Shown piece after piece: positions 14,019 to 26,900 of a stretch of 64,000 bases of DNA. The stretch comes from Cinnamomum chago (lineage: Eukaryota > Streptophyta > Magnoliopsida > Laurales > Lauraceae). Location: NCBI GenBank assembly GCA_038049695.1, contig CP142456.1, positions 72,253,922 through 72,317,921 of the forward strand, given 5' to 3'. Below the pieces are notes generated by a model. That model did no database searches. It saw only the letters and a list, made by a program, of their open reading frames with translations, and was not told the DNA's origin. Every line of letters begins with the position of its first letter. Position 1 is the first letter of the stretch. Made by a program: the position numbers and the translations under genes.

Positions 14019-15840
14019 AGTTACAAAGTTCTTTTTGTAGCTAATCAGAACCAAAAACGAGAGGATCGTTGCAAAATAAAAGATGGGTCTTTCCGAGAAA
14101 GTAGATGTGAATCGAAGCGAGAGTTAATTTGCAGAAATTGGAAGAAAGGTTGGATCTCGAAGAGTGAGGAGAGGAGACGAGAAAACCCTAGAAGACAAGG
14201 AAAGGATAAATAGGAAAGACGAAAGGAGAAGTGTTAAAATCGGTGCGGTTTTCGTGGTTTTTATTATATGGAAGAAATCGGATACTGGGTTCAAATGATC
14301 CATCTGGTGGTGGGGTCGGTAAGAGTGGGCCCCATCTTGGATGCGTTAATCTCGTCCATCCAAGTAGTGGGGTTCTTTGCTTAAATAAGGCAATAATGAT
14401 CAGGGTTGATGGAAGGTCAGGATCTTGGGATGGGATCCTTTTCCCCATTTCTCAGCACTTCCTTTATGCCAACTGTTGGCTCATTATAACCCTCTTCTCT
14501 AGGGATTGGTCGTTTGGGATCATGGTTCTCCCTCCTCTATAACTAGTGGTTTTGAAGTCGACCTCGGTCCCCCCTCCTTCAAGAACGAAAATTGAGTCCA
14601 CCTATGCTAAAACCTATGAGCCATGGGCGTTTTACCCGGCTTCTCTCTGAGCCCGGAGGAAATAGTCTAGTCCAAAAGGTTGGGAATTATTTGTTAAACA
14701 GAAAAAAAAAAATATTGTTGGCTCATTATAATGTCTTTTATTATTTATTTATTTTTTGATAAAGTCTCAATTATTAAAATGTTAGAGATGAGAATTTGAT
14801 AATATCAAATTCCACTCACCCAAAAAAAAAAAAACTAATTCCATCAAGGTGGGCCATTGCTAAATGATGAGATTAATGTGGGTTGTAGATATGATTAGAG
14901 GTGTTCTTGGGTAGGATCAGAACTCTAAACCTTAAACCCAAGCCCATTTAGCTAGTGTTGGGCCTAATATTAATGTTAATACAGCCCATGGGTTTGGGGC
15001 CTAGGATCAAGTTTGCGGTAAATATCATTTGTTAGGCTGGACTTTAAGGATAAGTGGCCCGGCCCATTCAGTAATTGAAATGATTAGACATGAGTAATGC
15101 GGCTGGGTTTGGGCTGCCCGGCCCATGAGTGCCCCAAATTTTGACACAACCATATACTTGCCAAAAAGATGTTATGATGGTGGACAACTGGTCATCACCC
15201 ATCTTATGAAAATATTATGGTGGGAGGGGCCAATCTAGAAAATGGTGAAACCATAATGTGTTGCACCCTGGTTGGGCCTACCATCTTATGATGAAATTGT
15301 GATGGGCAAACCCTAAGAAGAAGTAATAACAAAAGAGCCCAACCTCCACTGATGTATTCTTGATTGGGTCCAACATCATTTTGGCAGTTTTGGGTATCCT
15401 TCCTTTGATTACATCAGACAGTACTGTCGAGTGAGGCCACCTTGATTACACCATTTTGGCACATGAGAGGCCATCATGATTATTGGGCCCACCAAGATTT
15501 CATCATCAGATGAAGAATCCTATATATTCCTCATATTGTTGCTATTTTAGTTTCAGATCTACATTTAATTTTCCACTCCGGCCCATCGTCCACATCATTG
15601 AGTCAAAATTGTTCAACATCCAGTCACCTTGCATGGTTAAAACTTAAAACTGTAGTTGCTATTGGTGGTAATTATGCTAATTCGACTCAATTTAGCAAAT
15701 TATGCTGTAGCTCATGGATACCCATTCCTATTCCGAATAGGAGGACGACCCTGATCATCATCATCAACACCAAAAGACACACATGCACATTCATCCCAAT
15801 TCGACCTCAATGCAACAAACCATGCTCTTACCATTGATTT
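14019..15840. other. Upstream region of the LUC7-like gene
   Basis: The first 200 bases above 14018 (minus-strand 5'UTR and promoter) contain CT-rich stretches and no clear TATA box, as is common for housekeeping genes. The rest is intergenic sequence with poly-A and poly-T tracts and no supported gene. Confidence 0.5.
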
Positions 15841-15842
15841 AA

Positions 15843-16030
15843 ATCGCGATATAAAATTGTTAAGACTTTTGGGGCCCTAAGATCAAGGGTTAAGATTATA
15901 GGATGCGATCTAAAATTGTTAAAACTTTTGAGGCCCGAGGCCCTAAGACCAAGGGTTAAGATGATCGGATGCGATAAAAAATTGTTAAAACTTTTGTGGC
16001 CCTAAGATCAAGGGTTAAAATGATCGGATT
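15843..16030. repeat. Three-copy tandem repeat of about 60 bp
   Basis: Three successive units each contain GCGAT, then AAAATTGTTAA, then ACTTTTG, a GGCCCTAAGA block and CAAGGGTTAA. They begin near 15846, 15905 and 15971. The copies differ by several changes and small indels, so the array is not very recent. Confidence 0.8.
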
Positions 16031-16399
16031 TGACACCATACACATTTAAAGCATAACCCTGTCATCACCCGACCCGAACCATGTGATTGATTGATATGCA
16101 AGTAGGTGGGGCCCACCAGAAACAACCAGCCAGCATGGTGACTATAAAGTATAAACCAAAGCAAACCAAATTCATTCTCCCATGATAGGACAGAGATTTT
16201 CATCTTTGAAAACAAACCAAGGCATTCTTTCTAAGTGTGATCTCATAATATTCACTTTTTTAAAAATCAAAGCTGTCTGCACTAGTAGCTATATAAATGC
16301 TTCAAAACATAATAGATTGCCTTTAAAACCCTAAAATACAACAGAAATGGATTATTAATTCCAATGAACAGAGGCCTAAAGAATGAATAGTTTAAGAAA

Positions 16400-16667
16400 G
16401 TTATGTCTAACCATCCATTTTTATTTTTAAAGGCCTAAAAAGAGGTAGATCTGGACATAACCAATGATGCTTATAAACTGCGGCTCAATTCCATCCCACC
16501 TGATGCTCAACAAAGGAACCAACATCTCATTGGATTTTCCTCATGCAATCCATTATCCTCCACTCTTTCAATCTCCTGATTAGCAAAATGGTGCGAGTGA
16601 TTGAATTATTCTGCCACTGGCCTGCTGAGATGGTTATGCCTGCGGCCACATCGACCACACCACATAT
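16400..16667 (-). other. Possible 3'UTR exon of the zinc-finger gene
   Basis: The coding stop of the zinc-finger gene at 17930 is followed after 23 nt by a strong minus-strand donor, GGTATGT (GT at 17906-17905). The best acceptor I see is TTGCGGTTTCAG ending at 16668. An AATAAA-like signal lies on the minus strand near 16420. This is inference; the intron would be about 1.24 kb. Confidence 0.35.
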
Positions 16668-16875
16668 CTGAAACCGCAAGCAACAGAATATACATGAGTG
16701 ATGATTAGACCATCTATAGATGAATAGGGCCCTCAAAAGAACTTCTAGGGTTTCTCCAGGTTGTGTTCAACCCAGAATCCATGCAAGATAATACTGTTCA
16801 TTGCCACAATTTCAAAAAGTGGGCCCAACAATGCTGAGAGAAATTTCATATCAGTGGATTCCAAATTTCTATCAA

Positions 16876-16879
<4 letters not shown>

Positions 16880-16951
<72 letters not shown>
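16880..16951. repeat. (CT)n microsatellite
   Basis: An almost pure TC dinucleotide run of about 72 bp, with one G interruption near its right end. Confidence 0.97.
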
Positions 16952-17929
16952 TTAAATTCTCTATTTGAAAGGGATAACAGGCATTTGGTTTTGCCATTGT
17001 GATCTTTCTTCTTAGCCTTTTGAAATCCTCAAAATTGCAGAATTTGGAAGCTCATGAGGAAGTTGGCATTCAAGGAATCCCAGTGGACCAGCATTTGGGT
17101 TTTATAAAATTATCAAACAAGAATTCCCCAAATTCTCCCCATCAAACGAAATCCTGTAAGAGGGGCACTTATTGAAAAGGTAAAAGTAAGAGGAACCCAA
17201 AGTGCAAAATACAACAGAATGCCCGACTTCTAGGACTCATTTCATGGGGTAGACAGAACTCTTAGCCTGTTGCTGAAGCCCATTTACCATGAATTCCTAG
17301 AAATTGAGTAAGAATTCGTGAAGCATGTCCTGACAGAATCAGTGTAGTTGTTCTTCTGAACCATAATCCTAGGAACTCAGCCCCACAGTGGTTGGGTGAG
17401 CACAAACCCCATCACTATATAAGTAGGGGGGCCTTGCTACTACCAATGGAAGGCTGTGGTCACATCAAGGGAAAAATCCATGGCTTCCCCAACAAACCTG
17501 CAACTGATTTCGCTATCTGCTTTCACAGTAAATATAAAAGATACCGTCACCAATGATGTCATACAAATCAATCATTATTATGAAAAAAAAAATTAAACAA
17601 TAATAAAAATGGAAAGTAACAGTAATATGTTATATAATAATAATAATAATACACTTTGACAAAACATAGTCGCCATAAGAAATTCCATGCACCAGCGGAT
17701 CTAAGCGAAGGAAACCCTAATTTAGGAGCAACGTTGGCTCACCATTGAAATTACAATTAATGTTGTCTGTAATGGACCATGGGTTCCATCAATAAATTCT
17801 GTGCCTAGCAATCCATTTTTAACAAAGAAGAAGCAATAGCAAAAACAAAACAGTCACATAATTGTTCAGATAATTAAAATCAACAAAGATAGGGATCAGT
17901 ACATACCGTCCACCATACCTTGGTTTTCC

Positions 17930-20900
17930 TTATTCTGTAGTTTTTGAACCTTCATCCACTTCGACATCTAGTCCTGGCATGATAAAATTAGTTGAAGAAA
18001 CTCCAAAGTCAGGAGCTGAAACATCTTGTAAGGTAATGAAGTCGGGATTGCCTCCCATACTAGCATTCTCAAGTGCCGTACGCTTTCCTTCAATCTCCAC
18101 CACAGCAGCACCTGGGTCTCCAGCCCCCACCACAACAGCATCAGCCACCTTCGGTTCTGCAGTACTATTGTTTTCTTGAAGTCCTAGATCCGGTTGAGCT
18201 TGAGGCTCCATAACTGCTTGTTGAGCTTGACCACTTGGCGGCTGATTGTCAACTTGAGGATTGGAAGCTCTTTGATAGGCATGAGGTGAATGGGAACCAT
18301 GTTGGCCTCCAGTCTGCTTGACCTGAATCATGTGTTTCTTACCTGACAGATGACACTCAAAAACAGCCTGCGTGTCACATGTAACATTGCACAAGGCACA
18401 GTATTTGGGCTCTTCCCTGGGAGTCTGAGAGCTGCTAACTACGTCTGAGTACCTTGGACGTTTTCCACCCCGGCCAAACTTCTTCAACTTCCACTTGGGA
18501 GCACGCCTCTGATCCTCAAATCTATGAGCCCATGGCTTCCTTGCTGATGCCTCTGTTGGTTCATCCACTTTTGGAAGTTCAGATTGTTCCACACCCTGAA
18601 TTTGCTGCTCTGCTTCCATTTTGTTGTCATCCGCTGCGGTAGCAGAGGCCAAGTTTTCAACAGAGGATGCGTTTGGCAGGTTATCTGGGGCAGAGGCATC
18701 AGGCAGGTTTTCTGTGGCAGAGGAATCAGACAAGCTTTCTGGAGCAAAGACTTTATCGTCTTCCCCTCCCTGGACATTCTCAAGCTGCTCTGCAAGTTTT
18801 GCCTGCGGTCTGGATTGACGTTTCTCATATTTCTGAAATTTCTCAAATTTCTCCATATTTTTTTTATGACGCTTTCCATTCATGTGTTCCTCAAGGACTT
18901 CCAGAGTATTGCAGTCAACCCGACATACATCACACCAGGCAACCTGAGGAGCTCGGCGTTTTCGGTCTGATGCCTGTGATGGTGCAGATTCCAAATGAGG
19001 TGATGATACATAAGCCGGAGCAGGCTGTGGGAATCTCCTTCCGCCACCCCTTCCAATGCGTCCTCTACCTCGAAAAGGTGGTGCTCCACCGTCTGGTCTG
19101 GGTTGGTGGTGGCCAAAATTGCTTCTGCCACCCCTAAATCGCCCACCGCCTCTTCTGCTACCACCATGGTATGGAGGCCTCCCAACCTGCAACAGTTCTC
19201 CAAAAGGATCTTCAATAAATTAAAGACAGACAAGTAGTAGCATGAAGGCTGATTCATGGGGATTCTTCAGCAAAGGATTAATAATATCAAAACTGAAACA
19301 TATACAACTACAAAGACCAGTTCATCAATAATAAAGGGTCTCAGAAAAGAAAGAGTGACATGCAGTGCCCATGAGAATGGATAAGGTAACTACAACAGGC
19401 ATGCAAAATCATTGGACTGCCAGGACCATGGATTAAAAAATCAGCTAAGTCGACTCAGACTCAGCCCTAAACGCGTCGGGTCCTATGGGATTTAGACTCA
19501 AAGCATGGGACTTGGAGGAGTCAGACTCGCCCAATTATATTATGATTAAGTTGAATTTTTTTACAACTCTTCAACATTATTGTCTATGTGTGATTTTTCA
19601 ACAACGGCCAAACCCTCCCTAAGCATGGAACTGTATAAACTAAATAGAACCTCCAACTCTTGTACAATTTTAACAAAATCTTTTACTCTATTTCAGTGTT
19701 CTCAGTTTAATCCATGAATACCATATCTATACTACACTTGGCCCGAGTGGACCCATAAAATTAGATATTTGACTATAGTGGTCCCAGATACAATTTTAGC
19801 CTGGTGTGCATATAATTGTAGAGAGTTCTATAGTTAGGCACAGGGATATCAATGGCCCTATTGCCAGGTAAACCTAAGATTTTGATAGGGATGTCAATGG
19901 ACCCATAAAATTAGATATTTAAGTACAGCGGTCCCTTATACATTTTTTTTTTTTTTAGTATTTAAAAAAAAATCTATGCATTCAATTGAGACTTGACCCA
20001 ACTCGGACTCAGCCCTGACCTAGTCAGGTCCTGAGTACACGGTTTTTTTTTTCCTTGGTTAGGACTTAGGATGTTCTACTTTTGAGGGATGTAGCATGTA
20101 GCAGTGTGAACCTTGCTGCAGGCCCCACCTGGATGCATGACAATCATGTGAGAGGCGGGCAAGAAAAGATGTCATTTACACCTAAGCCTATGTAGAAATC
20201 ATCCCCACGTAATCATCCTAAGTCGAAACCCTTGATCTTTGGTCCCCAAAGTTTAAGGGTTTAAAGACGTCGATATTTTGGGTTTTCAATCCAGTGGAAA
20301 GTCAGCATAATGAGCGTCAAATTAAAGTGCATGCCAATTCAATGAAGGTAGTGGCTATGAGGAGGTTGATAGATCATAGGTGGGCCAGGTTGAAAGAATA
20401 TGGAAGGCTCACACATAAGGTAAGGTGCAAACCATTTATACCCAATCATGACTATATGTTTGTTATAAACATTTAAAAGCAGAACCACCAAAGTACTGCG
20501 CATGCCTCTCCTTCTCCCTTGTGCCTTAGGCTTCAACTAGCCTTTACACCTTGGTGGACCTTGCACTTTGACTACATTGATTTGCACCTATGTTGTGCCA
20601 ATCATGCTTCTATGTGATTTTTTTTTTTTGTTCAACTTTTAAGAATATCATAACATAGAACACACTTGAGGCTTCAACTACTAGCAGACCACATTTCAAA
20701 AAAACTATGAGCAGACCACATGGAAAACCTAAGGGTGTAGAGCGGCACACAAAGTAAATAAGTGGCACTTTGTTCTAAACATGGTGGAATCACAAAGTAA
20801 ATCAAGAGTAAAAAAAAAACCAACAGTATGAAATAACATGACATTATTCTATGACATCTGAGAATGAGAACAGTTACTTTACATGCAAAATTGAGAAGGA

Positions 20901-23900
20901 AAATGTGGATCACTTGACAAAATGAAGAGTTATGCAACAGATATATTAATATTAAGTATATACAAGAAACTTCATCAGGGTGATGAAGAGATACAACTAA
21001 TTACAAAATTACATTCCTAATATGATATGACTGTCTTTAGACCATAACTTAAGCAAGATCACTATGATATCACATGCTTCCTCAAGAACATTCTGAAGGA
21101 GATGATTTTGGACATTGTCAAACTATTCATCTCACTAAACTCACATGCTAGACACCCTGGAGCTTTCACTTCTCAATTGGCCCATCAAATGGCATCGATT
21201 TAATGACCGACTTTGATTGTGCATGACAAATGACTTGATGGACACAAGCATTCTATTATCACCACACACTCAGCCGTGTTAGCTTTGACTTCAACTGGGC
21301 CAGAGAAAACCAAAATGACTGCCCATTCTCATTTTTGTCTCTTTTTTCCATTTTATTGGTTTTCACAATTTTTTCTTTCTCATCTCCGGGGACACAAACC
21401 AACCCCCACAACAAATGCCTGAAGGACCTAGGTTACAGCAGCACTACCTCCACGAAGCAGCCCTGCAACAGATCATGCAATAGATCTGTTTGTGTAGTAG
21501 ATGATTTTCCCAATCTTTACACAGATTTAAAGGAGTGATATCATGAGATTCATTTGCCTTTAGGCCCCATTTGGCTGCAGCATCCTCATTTCTTTCCAAC
21601 CACATTCTGATGGGTACACCTTCAAAGATTTTAATGTTCCTTTCCTTAAAGACCTCCAATCCCCCAATTAATAAGATGACTTGAACCGACAACCGCAAGA
21701 TTGCAATAGTGATCACCTTCTGCTGTGCCAGGGGCTCTTGTCAAAACCTCCAAATTATTGCAAACGGTTGCATCTTACAAAAGATTCTACCACTATAGGG
21801 ACAACCATCGGGACCTCAAACAGAGGAAGCAGCTTAGCATGGAATCCCCCGTGATGCAACGAGAAACTGCTTCTTAGTAGAGATAATCTCTGGAACCAAT
21901 TGGCTAGAGTAATTTATCCCAACCATATATTTTCCCAAAATCTTACTCTTTCTCCACTCCCATTCAAAAATCAGGACACATTTGTACCTTCCCATTTTGT
22001 TATTTGGGATCTTTAATTTAAATATCTTTCAAAATTTGTGGCCCATTATCCCTTGAAACCAACCCCAGGATCCAAGATCTCTTCTCTTAAATGTTTTATT
22101 TAATAATTGTTCTCTCAAGGGAATTTATTGGTGGTTGACTTGTAATGTGACTTTCTTCTTCTTTTTTAATTTTATATTGAAATAATTCACAACGCTAAAA
22201 ACATATCAAAAATAGAAAGGAGCAAGAAGTACAACCCAAGGCATTGGTTCTTGATGGCTGATGCCACAACATACAATCCAACATTACTGAAGATCAAAAG
22301 AAGAAGCCAATGAATTATTTCATGACGGGCAACCAATTAGATCCTGTTTCTTTTCCTTCCCTGTAGAGTCTCTGTCATTAACTCAGTCATGTTTCTTTCT
22401 TCTTCTTTTTTTGTTTTTTTGAATAAAATTCATTTACCTTTAAAAAAGGGACATTTTGCACCTCCCCAAATCTCGTTCACCACTTGACACACAACACCCA
22501 ATTATTTTAATTTATATGTCCTACCCCAATCCGTCTTTGGGAGGGAGTTTCACCATAAACCATATAATTAGGTTAAGAATTAATCCTAGTACTACTACTG
22601 ATGTCTGACTCAATCACGACCAATACATTGTGTACCATTACATAGTGTGACTCAACTAAGTCACATGACTCAGTGCAGTCACACCGACCCAGTATATACC
22701 CCAATCCCTTGTCTATTGGGAGGATGTTCACCACGTACCATGAAAATAGGTTAAGGAAAAAATCCTAGTACAGGTGTCTCACTCCGTCGTGACCATATCA
22801 GTATGACTCGACTAGGTCTCATGTGACTCAGTGGATTCATGCCAGCATAGCATATACCGGTAATAGTAAAAACCTGACCAAGTTGCATGTGTATTCACCA
22901 AAATTTCATTTTGTGAATGAGATGTAACTCCATTTTGTCCCTCTTCACATCCTAAAAGACCTCTTTCTTTTTTCTCTTTCAAGTTTACGGTAACTTTGCT
23001 TTGGAATGTGAACAAGGATAAACAATAGATAGTAAGGTCTGAGGTGTGGACCTTATAATAATGATCCCACCTATGATAAAGAAATATCTTTTTCTTTCAT
23101 GATGAAAGCTTGCTTTCAAAACTTTAAATGACAAGGTCCAAAACGGATAGAGATCCTGGGTTGGCTACTAATGGCAAACCCAAGTCCTTGAAAGGAACTG
23201 TTATCAACTTATACCCAATTAGGAAGGCAAGAGAGCATACCTTTGACTCATGAGTACAAATGTCCACGTTTACACTTTCCTGAAGGTTGAAGGCTTCAAA
23301 GCACCTTAGAATAGCAAGCAAGTTGATGAGGTGTGCTTTTGTAGCCTCGCAAAAGATAATAGTATCATCTGCGAAATGAAGGTGGAAGATCAACATCTCC
23401 TCTTTATCCATTGAGGAATCTTTAGGGCGCATTTGTGTAAGCAAATTCTCTGCGGAAAAGTAGGTTCTTCTGTGGACAACCAAAACAAGTAGTTTGGTGT
23501 AGCATCTGTCCGCAAAAATAGTGAGGAGGAAGCACACCACTTTTCCCCTCTATTATAGATTTATATATCTAGTGGGAGAGGGTAGGAAATGAAAACACCT
23601 TCCAAAAAGGTTTAGAGAGGATAATCAAAAGGTAATATTTTAAACCCTTTTGGAAAGATTCCCTTCAAAGAGGTGTTCGCTCTATGAAAAAGCACATGGC
23701 TGAACCAAATGTACAATACTATGTCCTTGGACTTTGGATTCTCTCCTACGCTAGTTCATGGAAGTAACGGTAGATTCCCCACAAAAAGGAATCCAATCCC
23801 CTTACACAAATGTGCCCTTAATGAGGTATTGACTCTCCGTCTTTCGGACCAATCTACAAAGCCCTAAGTGACAATGGCATAACAATGAAAATAAAAGGGG

Positions 23901-26900
23901 GGAAAAAAAAGAAGCCATGGCAATGCATCTCCTTGCATTGAGATCCTCGAGCAACAAAAGAAGCCCTCCAAAGACCTCTTTGTTATGATTAAGAATATAT
24001 CTGTTGAAAGGCATTCCTTGATCCACATCCTCCACTTAAACTGATTGAGAAGGTAATCAACGATTGAAATTGCTCAGTGACAAGCCTGGAGGGCGTTCAT
24101 GGGAACATGACCTGGGTGTACTCTGAGAAGTTTCTTTTCCTGGGTGATAGTGTAGTGTGAAGACTTTCCTTCCTCTCTTTTTTTTTTTTTGGTTACTTTT
24201 TTCCATGTTTATTGTATAATGGTCTCAACATCCCTTTATGTTGTTGTTGTTGTTGTTGTTGTTATTATTATTAGTATATTAATGGCCTGTTAATCCATTT
24301 ATTTTATATTATGCTTCACTATTTAATTTTATTCTTTCTTTCTAAAGGGTAACAGAAAAAATCATTAAAAGAAAAAGAACACAACACAGCTGTACAGTGT
24401 AAGATGCATAAACTGCAATGCATATACAAGATGAGTGAGATGTGGAAGCCCAAAAAATGAGAGCCAACAGCCCTCTCACAATTTGGAACAAATAAAATGT
24501 TGAACAACACAAGCAAGGGCAATACAGCCAATATTACTTTTGCGCTATTGACAATATAATATTAAAACACCCAAACACAGCAAGACAATTAGCTTTTTTC
24601 ATCAGTAGCAAGATAACTACTTTTATTCATACTAATGAGGTTTCGACAAGAAAAACGTATGACATTTACCCATAAAAGAAAAAAACCGGGTACTTTTTAT
24701 TTTTAACAAAACTACAATGAGCAGAGAAAGGTATCATTTTACAATTGAGCTCATCAAATGCATGTCATGCCTGCCAAAGAAATTCCATCTAATGGCAACC
24801 TGATCAAGAAAACATCATATAAGGTTCTCCACACACCCACGGCAAAGAAAAGGGAAAAAATAAAAACATAAAAATATAATAAACAGAAGTTTACACATGG
24901 CATAAAAAATCAATAAATAGTATGTATCATTGACAATTTCAGGACACATCTAACCACCAGCACATTATCCTAATAGACAAGATTGCAAAAGGCCGTCCTT
25001 GCAGTCTGAAAGGCAATTAATCTACAGGGTATGTGACCAAGCTGAGTGCCAATCTCAAACTTTGAGGAGTAATGTAAAAGCACTGCATAAAGGAGAGTGC
25101 ATGGTCTAATATCCTCATTAGCTCACTAAATAATCCCATTAAAAAGATTGAGTATTCTTCTTTAACCAGAATGCTGGTAGTTCTCTGGGGACCATGATAA
25201 GATAACAAAGACATGAATTCACTCGTAGCATTTATTGTTCCAGAAAGCAAAACAATTAAAAGAGAACTTCACATGAGTGGATGAGATGAACAATAAACTT
25301 CAAAGACAAACACAAAAATGTACTCAACCCCAACAAACTCAATAAATAGGAACAGTCCCACAGAAGAAGCAAGCAGGAGTTTAGTTGAGTTTAGTGAGAG
25401 GAGTGGAGGAGGATTACATGGAAGAGGTATAGAAATAAAAGGCTCCATCAAAATCCACACTCCACTTGACATAACAGAACTAAACTACCAACCAACTTCA
25501 TGAGGTCAAAATAAAGCTTATCCCAGAAGTGCCCAAGCATTGGATCCAACTCTTCATGATCAAGGCAACTGGCTTTCAACTTCGTTAATTGTAACCACCA
25601 ACCAAAAGAAAGATTCTTGTGTTTCAATTGCTTAATGGAGAAACGTTATCTATAATAAATACACAAAATAAAAGAAAGATGCACAAAGGTAACAAAAGAA
25701 TAAGATACAGGAAAAGTGATACTGATGAATGAGCCGGAATTGACATAATTCAAACAGCCCCTAATGCCCTTATGAGGAAAAAGACCTGCATAACCGAATA
25801 TGATAAATTTATAGAATCATTTGAGAATGGGATAAATACCATCCTGTAAAATCTATTCATGCAGTATAAAACCATTCTTCTTCAGCAGACTACAGCATTG
25901 TACAACCCCATCAAATTCCCAAGCTCAAACAGCTATTAAGGACAGAAAAAGTGTTTTTTTTTATTATTTTCAAATAAGAAAAGTTTAACTCTTCCATATT
26001 GAATCCTTACAACAGCACTGCAAACAATAAGAAATGGAAAAGAAGAATTGAGAACAATTGTGAGCAACAACAGCAATTGAGGAACAAATACACAATTCCC
26101 AATGAAAACACAATACAATTAAACAAAAACAAGAAGAAGCAACACTTATCCACCCAAACAAAAATCCCACTAAATCAATGTTAAGGAATCACAGAAAAGC
26201 ACAGCTTGACCGCGCTTACCGGGGGTCCGAAATTGCCAGGCGGATACGGATACGGATGTGGATGCATATTTGGATGCATCCCCACCATTTGCCCAAACCC
26301 CTGATTGCCCGCCTGCCGCTGCCGCTGCTCCGCCATTGCCCTCTCTGCCGCATCCATCTTCCCCGCAAACTGGGTCAGCTGCGACAGCGCTGCCACGGCA
26401 GCGGCCGCCGCCGGATTAAGCCCCTGTGGCACATTATACCCGGCCGGATGCTGTTGCTGTGGCTGCTGCTCCGGCGGGTAGTACGCATTCTGCTGTGGCT
26501 GCTGCTCCGGGGGGTAGTAGGCATTCTGCTGTGGCTGCTGCTCCGACGGGTAATACACATTCTGCTGAGGCTGCCCCGCAGGCACAAAAGCATCAGCAAT
26601 TTGGGGCGCTTCTTGGGGTACCCCAACATTGGCCGCCTGCAATTGCGCGCTATTGGGGTCGGTCTGAAGGGGCTGCTGATAAGCCCCAGGCACCCCATAA
26701 TCAGAAGGGTAGTAAGAAGCGTATTGCTGGTCCTGTTGGGGGTATTGCTGGTGTTGGGGATAAGATTCTGAGCTTGGGTTTGTGGGGTTTTGATAGGTTT
26801 GGGGATAGGTAGGGTAGTAGGCTTGAGTGGAAGGATCATACCCATAAGATTGGGCTTGGGAGGGATCATATGCTTGAGATGGTTGCTGTTGCTGTTGCAG

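Larger units (their letters stand above)
19187..26219 (-). other. Seven-kilobase intron of the zinc-finger gene
   Basis: This intron separates the Q-rich first exon from the RGG and zinc-finger exon. It contains LINE fragments (21444-21720 and 23124-24035), a Harbinger-like MITE (23425-23817) and a diverged duplication (22510-22860). A phrase GGACCCATAAAATTAGATAT occurs twice, near 19750 and 19890. A (GTT)n run lies near 24240. No host exon is visible in it. Confidence 0.8.

Noticed and set aside
16761-16955. Open frame ending in a long SLSLSL run
   Set aside because: It is the translation of the (CT)n microsatellite.
18454-19137. Plus-strand frames opposite the zinc-finger exon
   Set aside because: No homology and no start context; shadows of the real minus-strand exon.
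26178-26812. Long plus-strand frames with VAVAAA-type repeats
   Set aside because: Shadows of the CAG/CAA-rich Q-tract exon on the minus strand.
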